Assembly (NCBI GenBank): GCA_947457745.1
Contig: CANGWT010000033.1
Coordinates: 1 to 13,916 of the forward strand
Source of the DNA: Burkholderiaceae bacterium
Lineage (GTDB): Bacteria > Pseudomonadota > Gammaproteobacteria > Burkholderiales > Burkholderiaceae
DNA length: 13,916 nucleotides
Direction of reading: 5' to 3'
This document shows, piece by piece, positions 1-6,861 of the stretch. A program made the position numbers and the translations under genes. Below the pieces are notes generated by a model. It did not search any database, was not told where the DNA came from, and saw nothing but the letters and a program-made list of their open reading frames with translations. Position 1 is the stretch's first letter. Each line of letters opens with the position of its first letter.

Positions 1-56
1 AGGGCTAAATCGATCATTGCGGTTACTGCAAAACGGCCTTTAGTTGTAAGTCTCAT
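1..56 (-). CDS. iscR: IscR transcriptional regulator, N-terminal fragment (cut by window edge)
   Basis: The minus strand from the ATG at 54-56 reads MRLTTKGRFAVTAMIDLA and runs off the window. This nearly matches the E. coli IscR start (MRLTSKGRYAVTAMLDVAL), the first helix of the Rrf2-type winged-helix domain. IscR is the Fe-S-sensing regulator of the isc cluster-assembly operon; the Fe-S ligand cysteines lie outside the window. A Shine-Dalgarno sequence AAGGTG (plus-strand 61-66) sits 4 nt before the ATG, which supports this start. A likely IscR binding site lies just upstream at 107-131. The same N-terminal signature occurs in other Rrf2 proteins, so IscR rather than a paralogue rests on the closeness of the match plus the operator. 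Confidence 0.85.
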   Translation of the reverse strand, partial: MRLTTKGRFAVTAMIDLA

Positions 57-106
57 ATGTCACCTTGGTAATGGATTGTTATGGACAGCTAACAGTCGGG
101 CGGGTA

Positions 107-131
107 ATACCCGACCATTCCACTCAACTTT
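107..131 (-). promoter_or_regulatory. Candidate IscR type-1 binding site upstream of iscR
   Basis: On the plus strand the 25 bases start ATACCCGAC and end ACTCAACTTT. Against the published E. coli type-1 consensus (ATASYYGAC half, 6-base centre, AGTCRRSTAT half) I count about 20 matching positions of 25; the left half is perfect and the right half has a C in place of the central G. The site is 51-75 bases upstream of the iscR start, where a repressor would overlap the core promoter, as in E. coli iscR autoregulation. A second, poorer half site (CAGTCGGG, 93-100) lies between this site and the gene. The match was counted by eye, and binding is inferred. Confidence 0.6.
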
Positions 132-174
132 ACCATATACCCCACTAAATTGCTCAGGCATTAACCCCTCAATT

Positions 175-2316
175 TTAAATGGCGTCTCGGGAACGCGCCC
201 CAAACGCCATTTCCTTCACCTTAGTCAATCTATCGCGGGTAGACGCAGCCTTTTCAAACTCCAAATTCTTGGCTTCAGAGTTCATTTGCTTCTCTAAACG
301 CTTGATTTCGCCCGACAAATCCTTCTCGCTCATATCCTCATAGCGCGCCCGCTCCTGCTCAACTTGCATCTCAGAGCGCTTCTCTTTAACGTCATAAACC
401 CCGTCAATAATGTCTTTAATACGCTTTTTAACACCACGTGGCTCAATACCATTAGCTTTATTGAAAGCAATTTGTTTGGTGCGGCGGCGCTCCGTTTCGC
501 CCATCGCCCGCTTCATGGAATCGGTAATGCGGTCAGCATACAAAATCGCCTTACCTTTGACGTTTCGTGCCGCCCTACCAATGGTTTGAATCAAACTGCG
601 CTCAGAACGCAAGAAGCCCTCTTTATCCGCATCCAAGATAGCTACCAGAGAGACCTCTGGAATATCTAAACCCTCGCGTAATAAATTAATACCCACCAAT
701 ACGTCAAAGACACCTAAGCGTAAGTCACGCAAAATTTCTACGCGCTCCACCGTGTCAATATCAGAGTGCACGTAGCGGACTTTTACTCCGTTATCGGATA
801 AGTAATCCGTAAGTTGCTCAGCCATACGTTTTGTTAACACCGTGACTAATACGCGCTCGTGGACTTTGACGCGCTCATGAATCTGACTCAGTAGATCATC
901 GACTTGTGAGCTGGCTGGCAATACTTCAATTTCTGGATCGACTAGTCCAGTTGGTCTAGCCACTTGCTCTACCACTTGTCCGGTGTGCGTATTTTCGTAA
1001 TCAGCCGGTGTTGCAGAGACAAACACGGTTTGACGCATCTTAGTTTCAAACTCAGTAAATTTGAGTGGGCGGTTATCCATCGCTGAAGGCAAGCGGAATC
1101 CAAACTCTACTAAGGTATGTTTGCGAGACTTATCGCCGTTGTACATCGCATTGAGCTGACCTATGAGGACATGACTCTCATCTAAGAACATAAGTGCATC
1201 ATTGGGCAAGTAGTCCACTAAAGTAGGCGGCGCCTCTCCAGGCATAGCGCCAGAGAGATGACGGGAGTAGTTCTCAATCCCCTTACAGAAGCCCAATTCA
1301 TTGAGCATCTCCAGATCAAAGCGGGTGCGCTGCTCTAAACGCTGCGCTTCAACCAGCTTGCCATCTTTTACAAATTCATCTAAGCGAATCCGTAACTCTG
1401 CCTTGATAGTTTCAATCGCTTTGAGAACTGTGTCACGCGGCGTGACATAGTGCGAGCTTGGATAAACAGTAAAGCGCGGAATCTTCTGACGAATTTTTCC
1501 AGTGAGTGGATCAAAGAATTGCAAGCTCTCGATAACATCATCAAAAAGTTCAACGCGCACCGCCAATTCATTATGCTCAGCTGGAAAAATATCAATCGTG
1601 TCACCTCGGACTCGGAAAACACCGCGCTTGAAATCGATTTCATTACGGTCGTATTGCATCGCAATTAAGCGCATCAAAATATCACGCTGACTCATCTTGT
1701 CACCAGGACGTAAAGTCATCACCATGCTGTGATAGTCGCCTGGATTACCAATACCGTAAATTGCAGATACAGTGGCTACGATGATGACGTCGCGTCGCTC
1801 CAACAAACTCTTAGTAGCTGACAGTCGCATTTGCTCAATATGTTCATTGATAGATGAATCCTTTTCAATAAACAAATCGCGGGTCGGAACATAGGCCTCC
1901 GGCTGGTAGTAATCGTAGTAACTAACAAAGTACTCCACTGCATTTTTAGGGAAAAACTCCCGAAACTCACTATAGAGCTGGGCAGCTAAGGTCTTGTTTG
2001 GAGCAAAAATGATGGCGGGACGACCTGTCCTGGCAATCACATTAGCCATGGTGAAGGTCTTGCCCGAGCCAGTGACCCCCAACAGAGTCTGATAGGTCAA
2101 CCCATCCTCAATGCCAGCCACCAAAGCATCAATTGCGGCCGGCTGATCGCCTGCTGGCGGAAACGGCTGATACAGATGAAACGGGGAATCTGGGAAGGAA
2201 ACGAATTTGGCTGGGTCTAAATCGTGACCTACCTCACCCAAAGGATCGGCTACAGGGGTTTTCTTGCTTTCGGCAACTTGGGAATTCGAGGAAGTTTTAG
2301 GCAACTTGGGAGGCAT
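175..2316 (-). CDS. uvrB: UvrABC system protein B (excinuclease subunit)
   Basis: UvrB is the DNA-damage verification helicase of nucleotide excision repair; it is loaded by UvrA and recruits UvrC. Visible motifs, numbered from the ATG at 2316 (713 aa): Walker A GVTGSGKT at 80-87, the beta-hairpin YYDYYQPEAYVP at about 133-144 that inserts between DNA strands, a DESH box (ALMFLDESHV), the SATP motif, the helicase motif near QTIGRAARN, and a C-terminal UVR domain (IKRLEKQM...EFEKAASTRDRL) that contacts UvrC. Core homology begins at FHLYQPFPPAGDQPAAI, about 42 residues in, so there is a Lys/Pro/Ser-rich N-terminal extension compared with E. coli UvrB (673 aa). The frame stays open to an ATG at 2415 (746 aa), and another ATG lies at 2328. 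I prefer 2316 because upstream residues look non-conserved, but no site has a strong ribosome binding sequence. No LexA box with correct spacing is visible. Confidence 0.95.
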   Translation of the reverse strand: MPPKLPKTSSNSQVAESKKTPVADPLGEVGHDLDPAKFVSFPDSPFHLYQPFPPAGDQPAAIDALVAGIEDGLTYQTLLGVTGSGKTFTMANVIARTGRPAIIFAPNKTLAAQLYSEFREFFPKNAVEYFVSYYDYYQPEAYVPTRDLFIEKDSSINEHIEQMRLSATKSLLERRDVIIVATVSAIYGIGNPGDYHSMVMTLRPGDKMSQRDILMRLIAMQYDRNEIDFKRGVFRVRGDTIDIFPAEHNELAVRVELFDDVIESLQFFDPLTGKIRQKIPRFTVYPSSHYVTPRDTVLKAIETIKAELRIRLDEFVKDGKLVEAQRLEQRTRFDLEMLNELGFCKGIENYSRHLSGAMPGEAPPTLVDYLPNDALMFLDESHVLIGQLNAMYNGDKSRKHTLVEFGFRLPSAMDNRPLKFTEFETKMRQTVFVSATPADYENTHTGQVVEQVARPTGLVDPEIEVLPASSQVDDLLSQIHERVKVHERVLVTVLTKRMAEQLTDYLSDNGVKVRYVHSDIDTVERVEILRDLRLGVFDVLVGINLLREGLDIPEVSLVAILDADKEGFLRSERSLIQTIGRAARNVKGKAILYADRITDSMKRAMGETERRRTKQIAFNKANGIEPRGVKKRIKDIIDGVYDVKEKRSEMQVEQERARYEDMSEKDLSGEIKRLEKQMNSEAKNLEFEKAASTRDRLTKVKEMAFGARSRDAI

Positions 2317-2499
2317 CTCAGCTATCATTTCAACTGTAAGTTTTAGTTCACAGCGAATTTTGTACAAACATCGATTTTGCCGTTTTTCTTTAGGAATAGT
2401 TGAATCTAGCCTCAAAAACAGTCACTTAAAGCAAATTTAACTGAATTTAACGTCAATACACCCTGAAACACCCTCTTAACCACCCTTTTTGACCATCAA
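2317..2499. promoter_or_regulatory. Divergent promoter region between uvrB and the aminotransferase gene
   Basis: This 183-base AT-rich gap separates two divergent genes and must hold both promoters. On the minus strand TTGACG (plus-strand 2451-2456) fits a -35 box for uvrB, but no convincing -10 box lies 16-18 bases away. The octamer AATTTAAC occurs twice (2434-2441 and 2444-2451), exactly 10 bases apart. Neither gene has a clear Shine-Dalgarno sequence here. I cannot place the start sites. Confidence 0.4.
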
Positions 2500-3699
2500 A
2501 TGAACCTTTTTACTTCAGTCCAACTAGCCCCTAAAGACCCTATTTTTGGCCTCACAGAAGCCTATGTCGCCGATCAACGGGCAGACAAGGTCAACCTAGG
2601 TGTTGGCGTGTATTACACCGACGAAGGCAAGGTACCTCTTTTGAAAGCGGTGATTCAGGCCGAAGAGGCGATTGTTGCAAAACACTCACCGCGCAGCTAC
2701 ATTCCAATCGAAGGCCCAAATCCATATAACAGCGCAGTTCAGAACTTATTATTCGGCGCTGACTCATCGCTCATTAAAGATGGCCGCGTTGTTACCGCTG
2801 AGTGCCTTGGTGGAACTGGTGCATTGCGGGTTGGCGCTGACTTTATCAAGCGTCTTAACTTAAATGCGCCTTGTGCAATCAGCAATCCAACCTGGGAAAA
2901 CCACCGTGGTATTTTTGAATCTGCTGGCTTTGAAGTAATTGAGTACACCTACTTTGATGGCAAAACCCGTGGTGTAGATTTTGATGGCATGGTGAAGTCT
3001 TTAGAGTCTTTCCCAAAATACACCACCGTACTACTGCATGCTTGCTGTCACAACCCAACGGGTGCCGATATTACTGAAACGCAATGGCGTCAAGTGATTG
3101 ATATCTGTAAAGCAAAAGAACTCATTCCATTTTTAGACATGGCTTACCAGGGCTTTGCCGCCGGGATTGAGCAAGATGGCATTGCAGTTCGCTTGTTTGC
3201 CGAGTCTGGCATGTCTTTCTTCGTATCAAGCTCTTTCTCTAAATCGTTCTCACTGTATGGTGAGCGCGTTGGTGCTTTGTCTATCGTGACGCAAAGTAAA
3301 GATGAATCCACTCGTGTACTCTCTCAATTGAAGCGCGTGATTCGTACAAATTATTCCAATCCTCCAACTCACGGCGCTGCGATCGCAGCTGCTGTTTTGA
3401 ATTCACCAGAACTCAGAAAGCTCTGGGAAGATGAGTTAGCACAGATGCGTGATCGTATTAAAGCAATGCGTCATGGACTGGTTGAAAAACTGGCTGCTGC
3501 TGGCGTAAAGCAAGACTTTGCTTTTATTGAGGCTCAGCGCGGTATGTTCTCTTACTCCGGCTTAAGCGCCGATCAAGTGGAACGTTTACAAAAGGAAGAT
3601 GGTATTTATGCCCTCTCCACAGGCCGTATTTGTGTGGCTGCCCTCAATACCAAAAATATTGATAAGGTAGCTCAAGCAATCGCTCGTGTATTAGCATAA
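2500..3699 (+). CDS. tyrB: Aspartate/aromatic amino acid aminotransferase (class I, PLP-dependent)
   Basis: This 399-aa enzyme matches the AspC/TyrB subfamily in length and sequence (start MNLFTSVQLAPKDPIFGLTE, then NLGVGVYY). It transfers amino groups between aspartate or aromatic amino acids and 2-oxoglutarate, using PLP. Visible signatures are HNPTG at 184-188 (cofactor-binding Asn185), the Schiff-base lysine Lys248 within SSSFSKSFSLYGERVG, and Arg376 in STGRICVAALN, the expected binder of the substrate alpha-carboxylate. TyrB and AspC cannot be told apart by eye; the symbol tyrB follows the usual betaproteobacterial naming and is the less certain part. No Shine-Dalgarno is evident before the ATG (upstream TTTTTGACCATCAA). 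A 42-base gap leads to phaZ on the same strand, so joint transcription is possible. Confidence 0.9.
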   Translation: MNLFTSVQLAPKDPIFGLTEAYVADQRADKVNLGVGVYYTDEGKVPLLKAVIQAEEAIVAKHSPRSYIPIEGPNPYNSAVQNLLFGADSSLIKDGRVVTAECLGGTGALRVGADFIKRLNLNAPCAISNPTWENHRGIFESAGFEVIEYTYFDGKTRGVDFDGMVKSLESFPKYTTVLLHACCHNPTGADITETQWRQVIDICKAKELIPFLDMAYQGFAAGIEQDGIAVRLFAESGMSFFVSSSFSKSFSLYGERVGALSIVTQSKDESTRVLSQLKRVIRTNYSNPPTHGAAIAAAVLNSPELRKLWEDELAQMRDRIKAMRHGLVEKLAAAGVKQDFAFIEAQRGMFSYSGLSADQVERLQKEDGIYALSTGRICVAALNTKNIDKVAQAIARVLA

Positions 3700-3741
3700 C
3701 AAAGCGTCATAAGCGGTTACACTGGATTATCAGGAGGCATC

Positions 3742-5040
3742 ATGCTATATCAGTTACACGAATTTCAAAAAGCCTTACTTCAACCAATGAGCTCATGGGC
3801 TCGCGCTGCATCTGAAGCTTTTATCAATGCTTCCAATCCAGCATCAAAGGTTCCGGGGTCTGAACGTCTAGCCGCAAGTTATGAACTCCTCTATCGTCTA
3901 GGCAAAGACTATAAAAAACCAGAATTTAGTATCCGCTCAGTACAGGCGCATGGTCGCGAAGTAGCGATTCATGAAAGAACGATTGTTGCTAAACCATTCT
4001 GTAATCTAATTCGCTTTAAGCGCTTCTCTGATGATCTCGATGTGATCAAGAGATTGAAGGATGATCCAGTGGTATTGGTTGTTGCGCCTTTATCTGGACA
4101 TCACTCCACCTTATTGCGCGATACAGTCCGCACTCTCTTACAAGATCACAAGGTCTATATCACCGACTGGATCGATGCGCGCATTGTTCCTGCAGACGCT
4201 GAGGATTTTGGCCTAGATGATTACGTTCACTATATTCAAGATTTCATTCGTGCTATCGGTGCAGAGAACTTACATGTCATCTCTGTATGTCAACCAACCG
4301 TTCCTACCTTAGGTGCAATCTCATTGATGGCCTCTGCTGGTGAAAAAACACCAGCCTCCATGATCATGATGGGTGGCCCAATTGATGCACGCAAATCACC
4401 AACTGCAGTTAACAACTTAGCGGATCAAAAGTCTTATGACTGGTTTGAAAGTCATGTAATTTACAGAGTACCTCCAAGCTACCCTGGCGCAGGCCGGAAA
4501 GTCTATCCAGGTTTCTTGCAGCACACTGGCTTTATTGCAATGAACCCGCAGAACCATATGCAGTCACATTGGGATTACTTCCAAAACTTAGTCCGCGGCG
4601 ATGAGCAGGACGCTGAGGCGCATATTCGTTTTTATGACGAGTACAACGCTGTTCTCGATATGGATGCCAAGTTCTACTTGGACACCATCAAAACTGTATT
4701 CCAAGACTATTCCCTGCCGAATGGTACGTGGGCGGTATCTGGCGATCTAGTGAAGCCACAAGATATTAAGAAAACTGCGCTTCTCACTGTTGAAGGTGAA
4801 CTAGACGATATCTCTGGCAGTGGACAAACCCGTGCAGCACATGCATTGTGTGCAGGAATTCCGAAAGCCGATAAAGATCACTATGAAGTTGCTGGTGCTG
4901 GTCACTATGGCATCTTCTCAGGTCGTCGTTGGCGCGAAAAGGTGTACCCAAAGATTAAATCGTTTATTCGTGAGCACCAAGGCGTTCAGAAGAAAACCCG
5001 CGCTAGACCTCCAAAACTAGAGGGTTCAAAGTCTGCATAA
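3742..5040 (+). CDS. phaZ: Intracellular polyhydroxybutyrate depolymerase
   Basis: The product degrades stored PHB granules in the cytoplasm to hydroxybutyrate units. The 432-aa protein is strikingly like Cupriavidus necator PhaZ1 from its first residues (MLYQLHEFQKALLQP). The catalytic residues fall at the same numbers as known for PhaZ1: nucleophile Cys183 in VISVCQPTVP (a lipase-box variant with Cys in place of Ser), Asp355 in GELDDISG and His388 in GAGHYGIFSG. There is no signal peptide, as expected for the intracellular class. The C-terminal tail (about 410-432) is basic and proline-containing, slightly longer than in PhaZ1. A strong AGGAGG ribosome binding site (3732-3737) fixes the start, and a rho-independent terminator follows. 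No PHA synthase or phasin gene is nearby in the window. Confidence 0.95.
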   Translation: MLYQLHEFQKALLQPMSSWARAASEAFINASNPASKVPGSERLAASYELLYRLGKDYKKPEFSIRSVQAHGREVAIHERTIVAKPFCNLIRFKRFSDDLDVIKRLKDDPVVLVVAPLSGHHSTLLRDTVRTLLQDHKVYITDWIDARIVPADAEDFGLDDYVHYIQDFIRAIGAENLHVISVCQPTVPTLGAISLMASAGEKTPASMIMMGGPIDARKSPTAVNNLADQKSYDWFESHVIYRVPPSYPGAGRKVYPGFLQHTGFIAMNPQNHMQSHWDYFQNLVRGDEQDAEAHIRFYDEYNAVLDMDAKFYLDTIKTVFQDYSLPNGTWAVSGDLVKPQDIKKTALLTVEGELDDISGSGQTRAAHALCAGIPKADKDHYEVAGAGHYGIFSGRRWREKVYPKIKSFIREHQGVQKKTRARPPKLEGSKSA

Positions 5041-5047
5041 ATCAGCG

Positions 5048-5077
5048 GCGCGACTTTCGGGTCGCGCTTCTCGTTTT
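5048..5077 (+). terminator. Rho-independent terminator after phaZ
   Basis: A perfect 7-bp GC-rich stem, GCGCGAC (5048-5054) pairing with GTCGCGC (5061-5067), has the loop TTTCGG and is followed by a pyrimidine tract TTCTCGTTTT (5068-5077). It begins 8 bases after the phaZ stop and should end the tyrB-phaZ transcript. It lies only 18 bases before the next start codon, so the next gene either uses a promoter overlapping it or depends on read-through. Confidence 0.8.
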
Positions 5078-5094
5078 AGGGCGCGCATATTGTA

Positions 5095-5781
5095 ATGGAC
5101 ATGAAGCAGACGAAAGAACTTGTAGATCGTCTCGAGGACATTCTTCCTCAAACCCAGTGCACTAAATGTAGTTATCCAGATTGCCGAGCCTATGCGCAAG
5201 CAATGGCAACAGGTGAGGCCCTACCTAATCGATGCCCACCTGGCGGAGTTGAAGGTATTGTGCGGCTGAGCGCAATCCTCAAGCCCATCTTTCCTCAAGA
5301 TGCGTTTGAACTACACCCCAAGATCGACCCTGAATGCGGAATAGAGCGCCCTAGACCCGTTGCATTCATCGACCCTAAGGCTTGTATTGGTTGCACGCTT
5401 TGTATTCAGGCTTGTCCTGTAGATGCGATTGTGGGAGCCTCTAAGCAGATGCATGTAGTCTTAAATGATTGGTGCACAGGCTGTGATCTGTGCATTCCTC
5501 CTTGCCCTGTAGACTGCATCACCATGCTTGATGTGACTGACAAAAAAACTGCTTGGGATGCCTGGTCTCCAGAATTGGCAGACACGGCACGCGCAAGATA
5601 TGCAGCTCGCAATGTCCGATTGGATCGCGAGCAGCGTGATAATGATGTGCGGCTAGCAAAGAAAGCTGCCGCCAAACTAGTTGCAGTTAATGCAGAGAAT
5701 CCCGATTCAGAAGCTGCCCTAAAAGAGCAGGAAAGAAAGCGAGCTATCATTGCCGCTGCTATCGCGCGAGCTCAGCAATAG
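5095..5781 (+). CDS. rnfB: RnfB/RsxB-like iron-sulfur protein without membrane anchor
   Basis: The 228-aa protein carries the RnfB-type Fe-S domain (Cys22, Cys25, Cys30, Cys47; NRCPPGG) and then two ferredoxin-type 4Fe-4S motifs, CIGCTLCIQACP at 97-108 and CTGCDLCIPPCP at 127-138. Both regions align well with E. coli RsxB. The N-terminal membrane helix of RsxB is absent: the protein starts almost directly at the KELVDRLEDILPQTQC helix, so it should be soluble. Residues from about 165 form a charged Ala/Lys/Glu/Arg-rich helical tail that RsxB lacks. No other rnf/rsx subunits are near. It is followed after 2 bases by nth, the order that remains when rsxA, C, D, G and E are removed from the E. 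coli rsxABCDGE-nth operon. The function is probably electron transfer; the partner is unknown. A second ATG lies at 5101, and neither start has a strong ribosome binding site. Confidence 0.85.
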   Translation: MDMKQTKELVDRLEDILPQTQCTKCSYPDCRAYAQAMATGEALPNRCPPGGVEGIVRLSAILKPIFPQDAFELHPKIDPECGIERPRPVAFIDPKACIGCTLCIQACPVDAIVGASKQMHVVLNDWCTGCDLCIPPCPVDCITMLDVTDKKTAWDAWSPELADTARARYAARNVRLDREQRDNDVRLAKKAAAKLVAVNAENPDSEAALKEQERKRAIIAAAIARAQQ

Positions 5782-5783
5782 AA

Positions 5784-6443
5784 ATGATGAATCTTGAAAA
5801 GCGCCAAGCTTTCTTTGAGCTACTCAGGGAAAACAATCCCCATCCAGAAACTGAATTGAAATATAGCTCTCCATTTGAACTACTCATTGCTGTATTGCTA
5901 TCGGCACAAGCAACCGATATTTCAGTAAACAAAGGTACGCGTCAGCTATTTAAGATTGCTAATACGCCTCAAGCCCTTCTGGATTTAGGTGAGCAAGGCG
6001 TGAAACCCTTCATTCAGCACATCGGCTTATTTAACTCCAAAGGCAAGCATATTCAAGAGACTTGTCGACTACTACTTGAAAAGCATGGTGGCGAAGTACC
6101 TCAAAATCGCGAAGATCTAGAGTTGCTTCCAGGTGTTGGCAGAAAGACTGCGAACGTGATTCTCAATACCGCCTTTGGTCAACCCACTATGGCAGTCGAT
6201 ACCCATATTTTTAGAGTCTCAAACCGAACCGGTTTAGCGCCCGGCAAAGATGTGGTGAAAGTTGAGGAGCAATTACTCAAGCGCATACCGAAAGAGTTTT
6301 TAATGGATGCGCATCATTGGCTTATCTTGCATGGCAGGTATACCTGTAAAGCCCGTACACCTGATTGTGAACAATGCATTGTTGAGCCTCTCTGTGGCTT
6401 TAAACAGAAAACTGGCAAAGGGAAAGTTCGTGGCAATATTTAA
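5784..6443 (+). CDS. nth: Endonuclease III (DNA glycosylase/AP lyase)
   Basis: Nth removes oxidised pyrimidines and cleaves abasic sites in base excision repair. The 219-aa protein is close to E. coli Nth along its length. The helix-hairpin-helix LPGVGRKTAN contains the catalytic lysine, AVDTHIFRV the catalytic aspartate, and the C-terminal CKARTPDCEQCIVEPLC has the C-x6-C-x2-C-x5-C spacing of the 4Fe-4S cluster. The gene begins ATGATG: counting from the second ATG (5787) gives Lys120, Asp138 and Cys187, exactly the E. coli numbers, so 5787 may be the true start. It lies 2 bases after the RnfB-like gene with no clear Shine-Dalgarno, which suggests translational coupling. The 3' end overlaps the probable start of the next gene by 14 bases. 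Confidence 0.95.
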   Translation: MMNLEKRQAFFELLRENNPHPETELKYSSPFELLIAVLLSAQATDISVNKGTRQLFKIANTPQALLDLGEQGVKPFIQHIGLFNSKGKHIQETCRLLLEKHGGEVPQNREDLELLPGVGRKTANVILNTAFGQPTMAVDTHIFRVSNRTGLAPGKDVVKVEEQLLKRIPKEFLMDAHHWLILHGRYTCKARTPDCEQCIVEPLCGFKQKTGKGKVRGNI

Positions 6444-6861
6444 TCCTACCCGCGAAGAGGTAAGGCGCTTTTTTTGTGATACCTGGAAGAAGAAAACTGG
6501 GGATCAAATTCTGACGCCAATGGAAACGCTTGCCAGCGACTGGATGGCCGAGCACCCGGAATATCATGCTCTCCTAGCAAATCCAGAAGGTGCAATTGAA
6601 CAAGACTACACACCAGAACGTGGTGAGACTAATCCCTTCTTGCACCTCTCAATGCATCTGTCAATTAGCGAGCAGATCTCGATTGATCAACCACCAGGCA
6701 TTAAAGTGATCGCAGAAAAGCTAGCTACAAAAATGAGATCTGAACATGAAGCTCAGCACGCCATGATGGAATGCTTGGGACAAGTCATGTGGGAGGCACA
6801 ACGCGAAGCCCACGCACTTAGCCCTGAGAAATATCTTGAGGCACTCCAGAAATTGATCTAG
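6430..6861 (+). CDS. DUF1841 family protein, unknown function
   Basis: The 143-aa product (MAIFNPTREEVRRFFCDTW...) resembles the DUF1841 family, seen mainly in betaproteobacteria and of unknown role. It is predicted soluble and acidic, with histidine-containing stretches (FLHLSMHLSISEQ; SEHEAQHAMMECLGQVMWEAQREAH) that could bind metal; that is a guess. The frame is open upstream to an ATG at 6307, but the first 41 codons would lie wholly inside nth and look like out-of-frame sequence (MRIIGLSCMAGIPVKP). I choose the GTG at 6430 because it is preceded by AAAGGGAAAG and leaves the conserved FNPTREEVRRFF at the N-terminus. It overlaps nth by 14 bases, pointing to coupled translation. Its stop overlaps that of the convergent transporter gene. 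Confidence 0.8.
   Translation: MAIFNPTREEVRRFFCDTWKKKTGDQILTPMETLASDWMAEHPEYHALLANPEGAIEQDYTPERGETNPFLHLSMHLSISEQISIDQPPGIKVIAEKLATKMRSEHEAQHAMMECLGQVMWEAQREAHALSPEKYLEALQKLI

Noticed and set aside
147..175. AAATTG/CAATTT inverted repeat just after uvrB as a terminator
   Set aside because: It has only a 6-bp AT-rich stem with a 17-base loop, it overlaps the stop codon, and no T run follows on the minus strand.
76..297. Plus-strand open frame of 73 codons over the iscR/uvrB junction
   Set aside because: It covers the iscR control region and the antisense of the UvrB C-terminus; composition and position are those of a chance frame.
2334..2353. CTGT ... ACAG pair upstream of uvrB, resembling a LexA (SOS) box
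   Set aside because: The halves are separated by 12 bases, whereas the proteobacterial LexA box needs 8 (CTGT-N8-ACAG); no correctly spaced copy was found in the uvrB upstream region.
5406..5750. 114-codon antisense open frame within the RnfB-like gene
   Set aside because: It lies opposite a conserved ferredoxin-type coding region, is Ser/Ala-rich as expected of antisense translation, and has no separate support.
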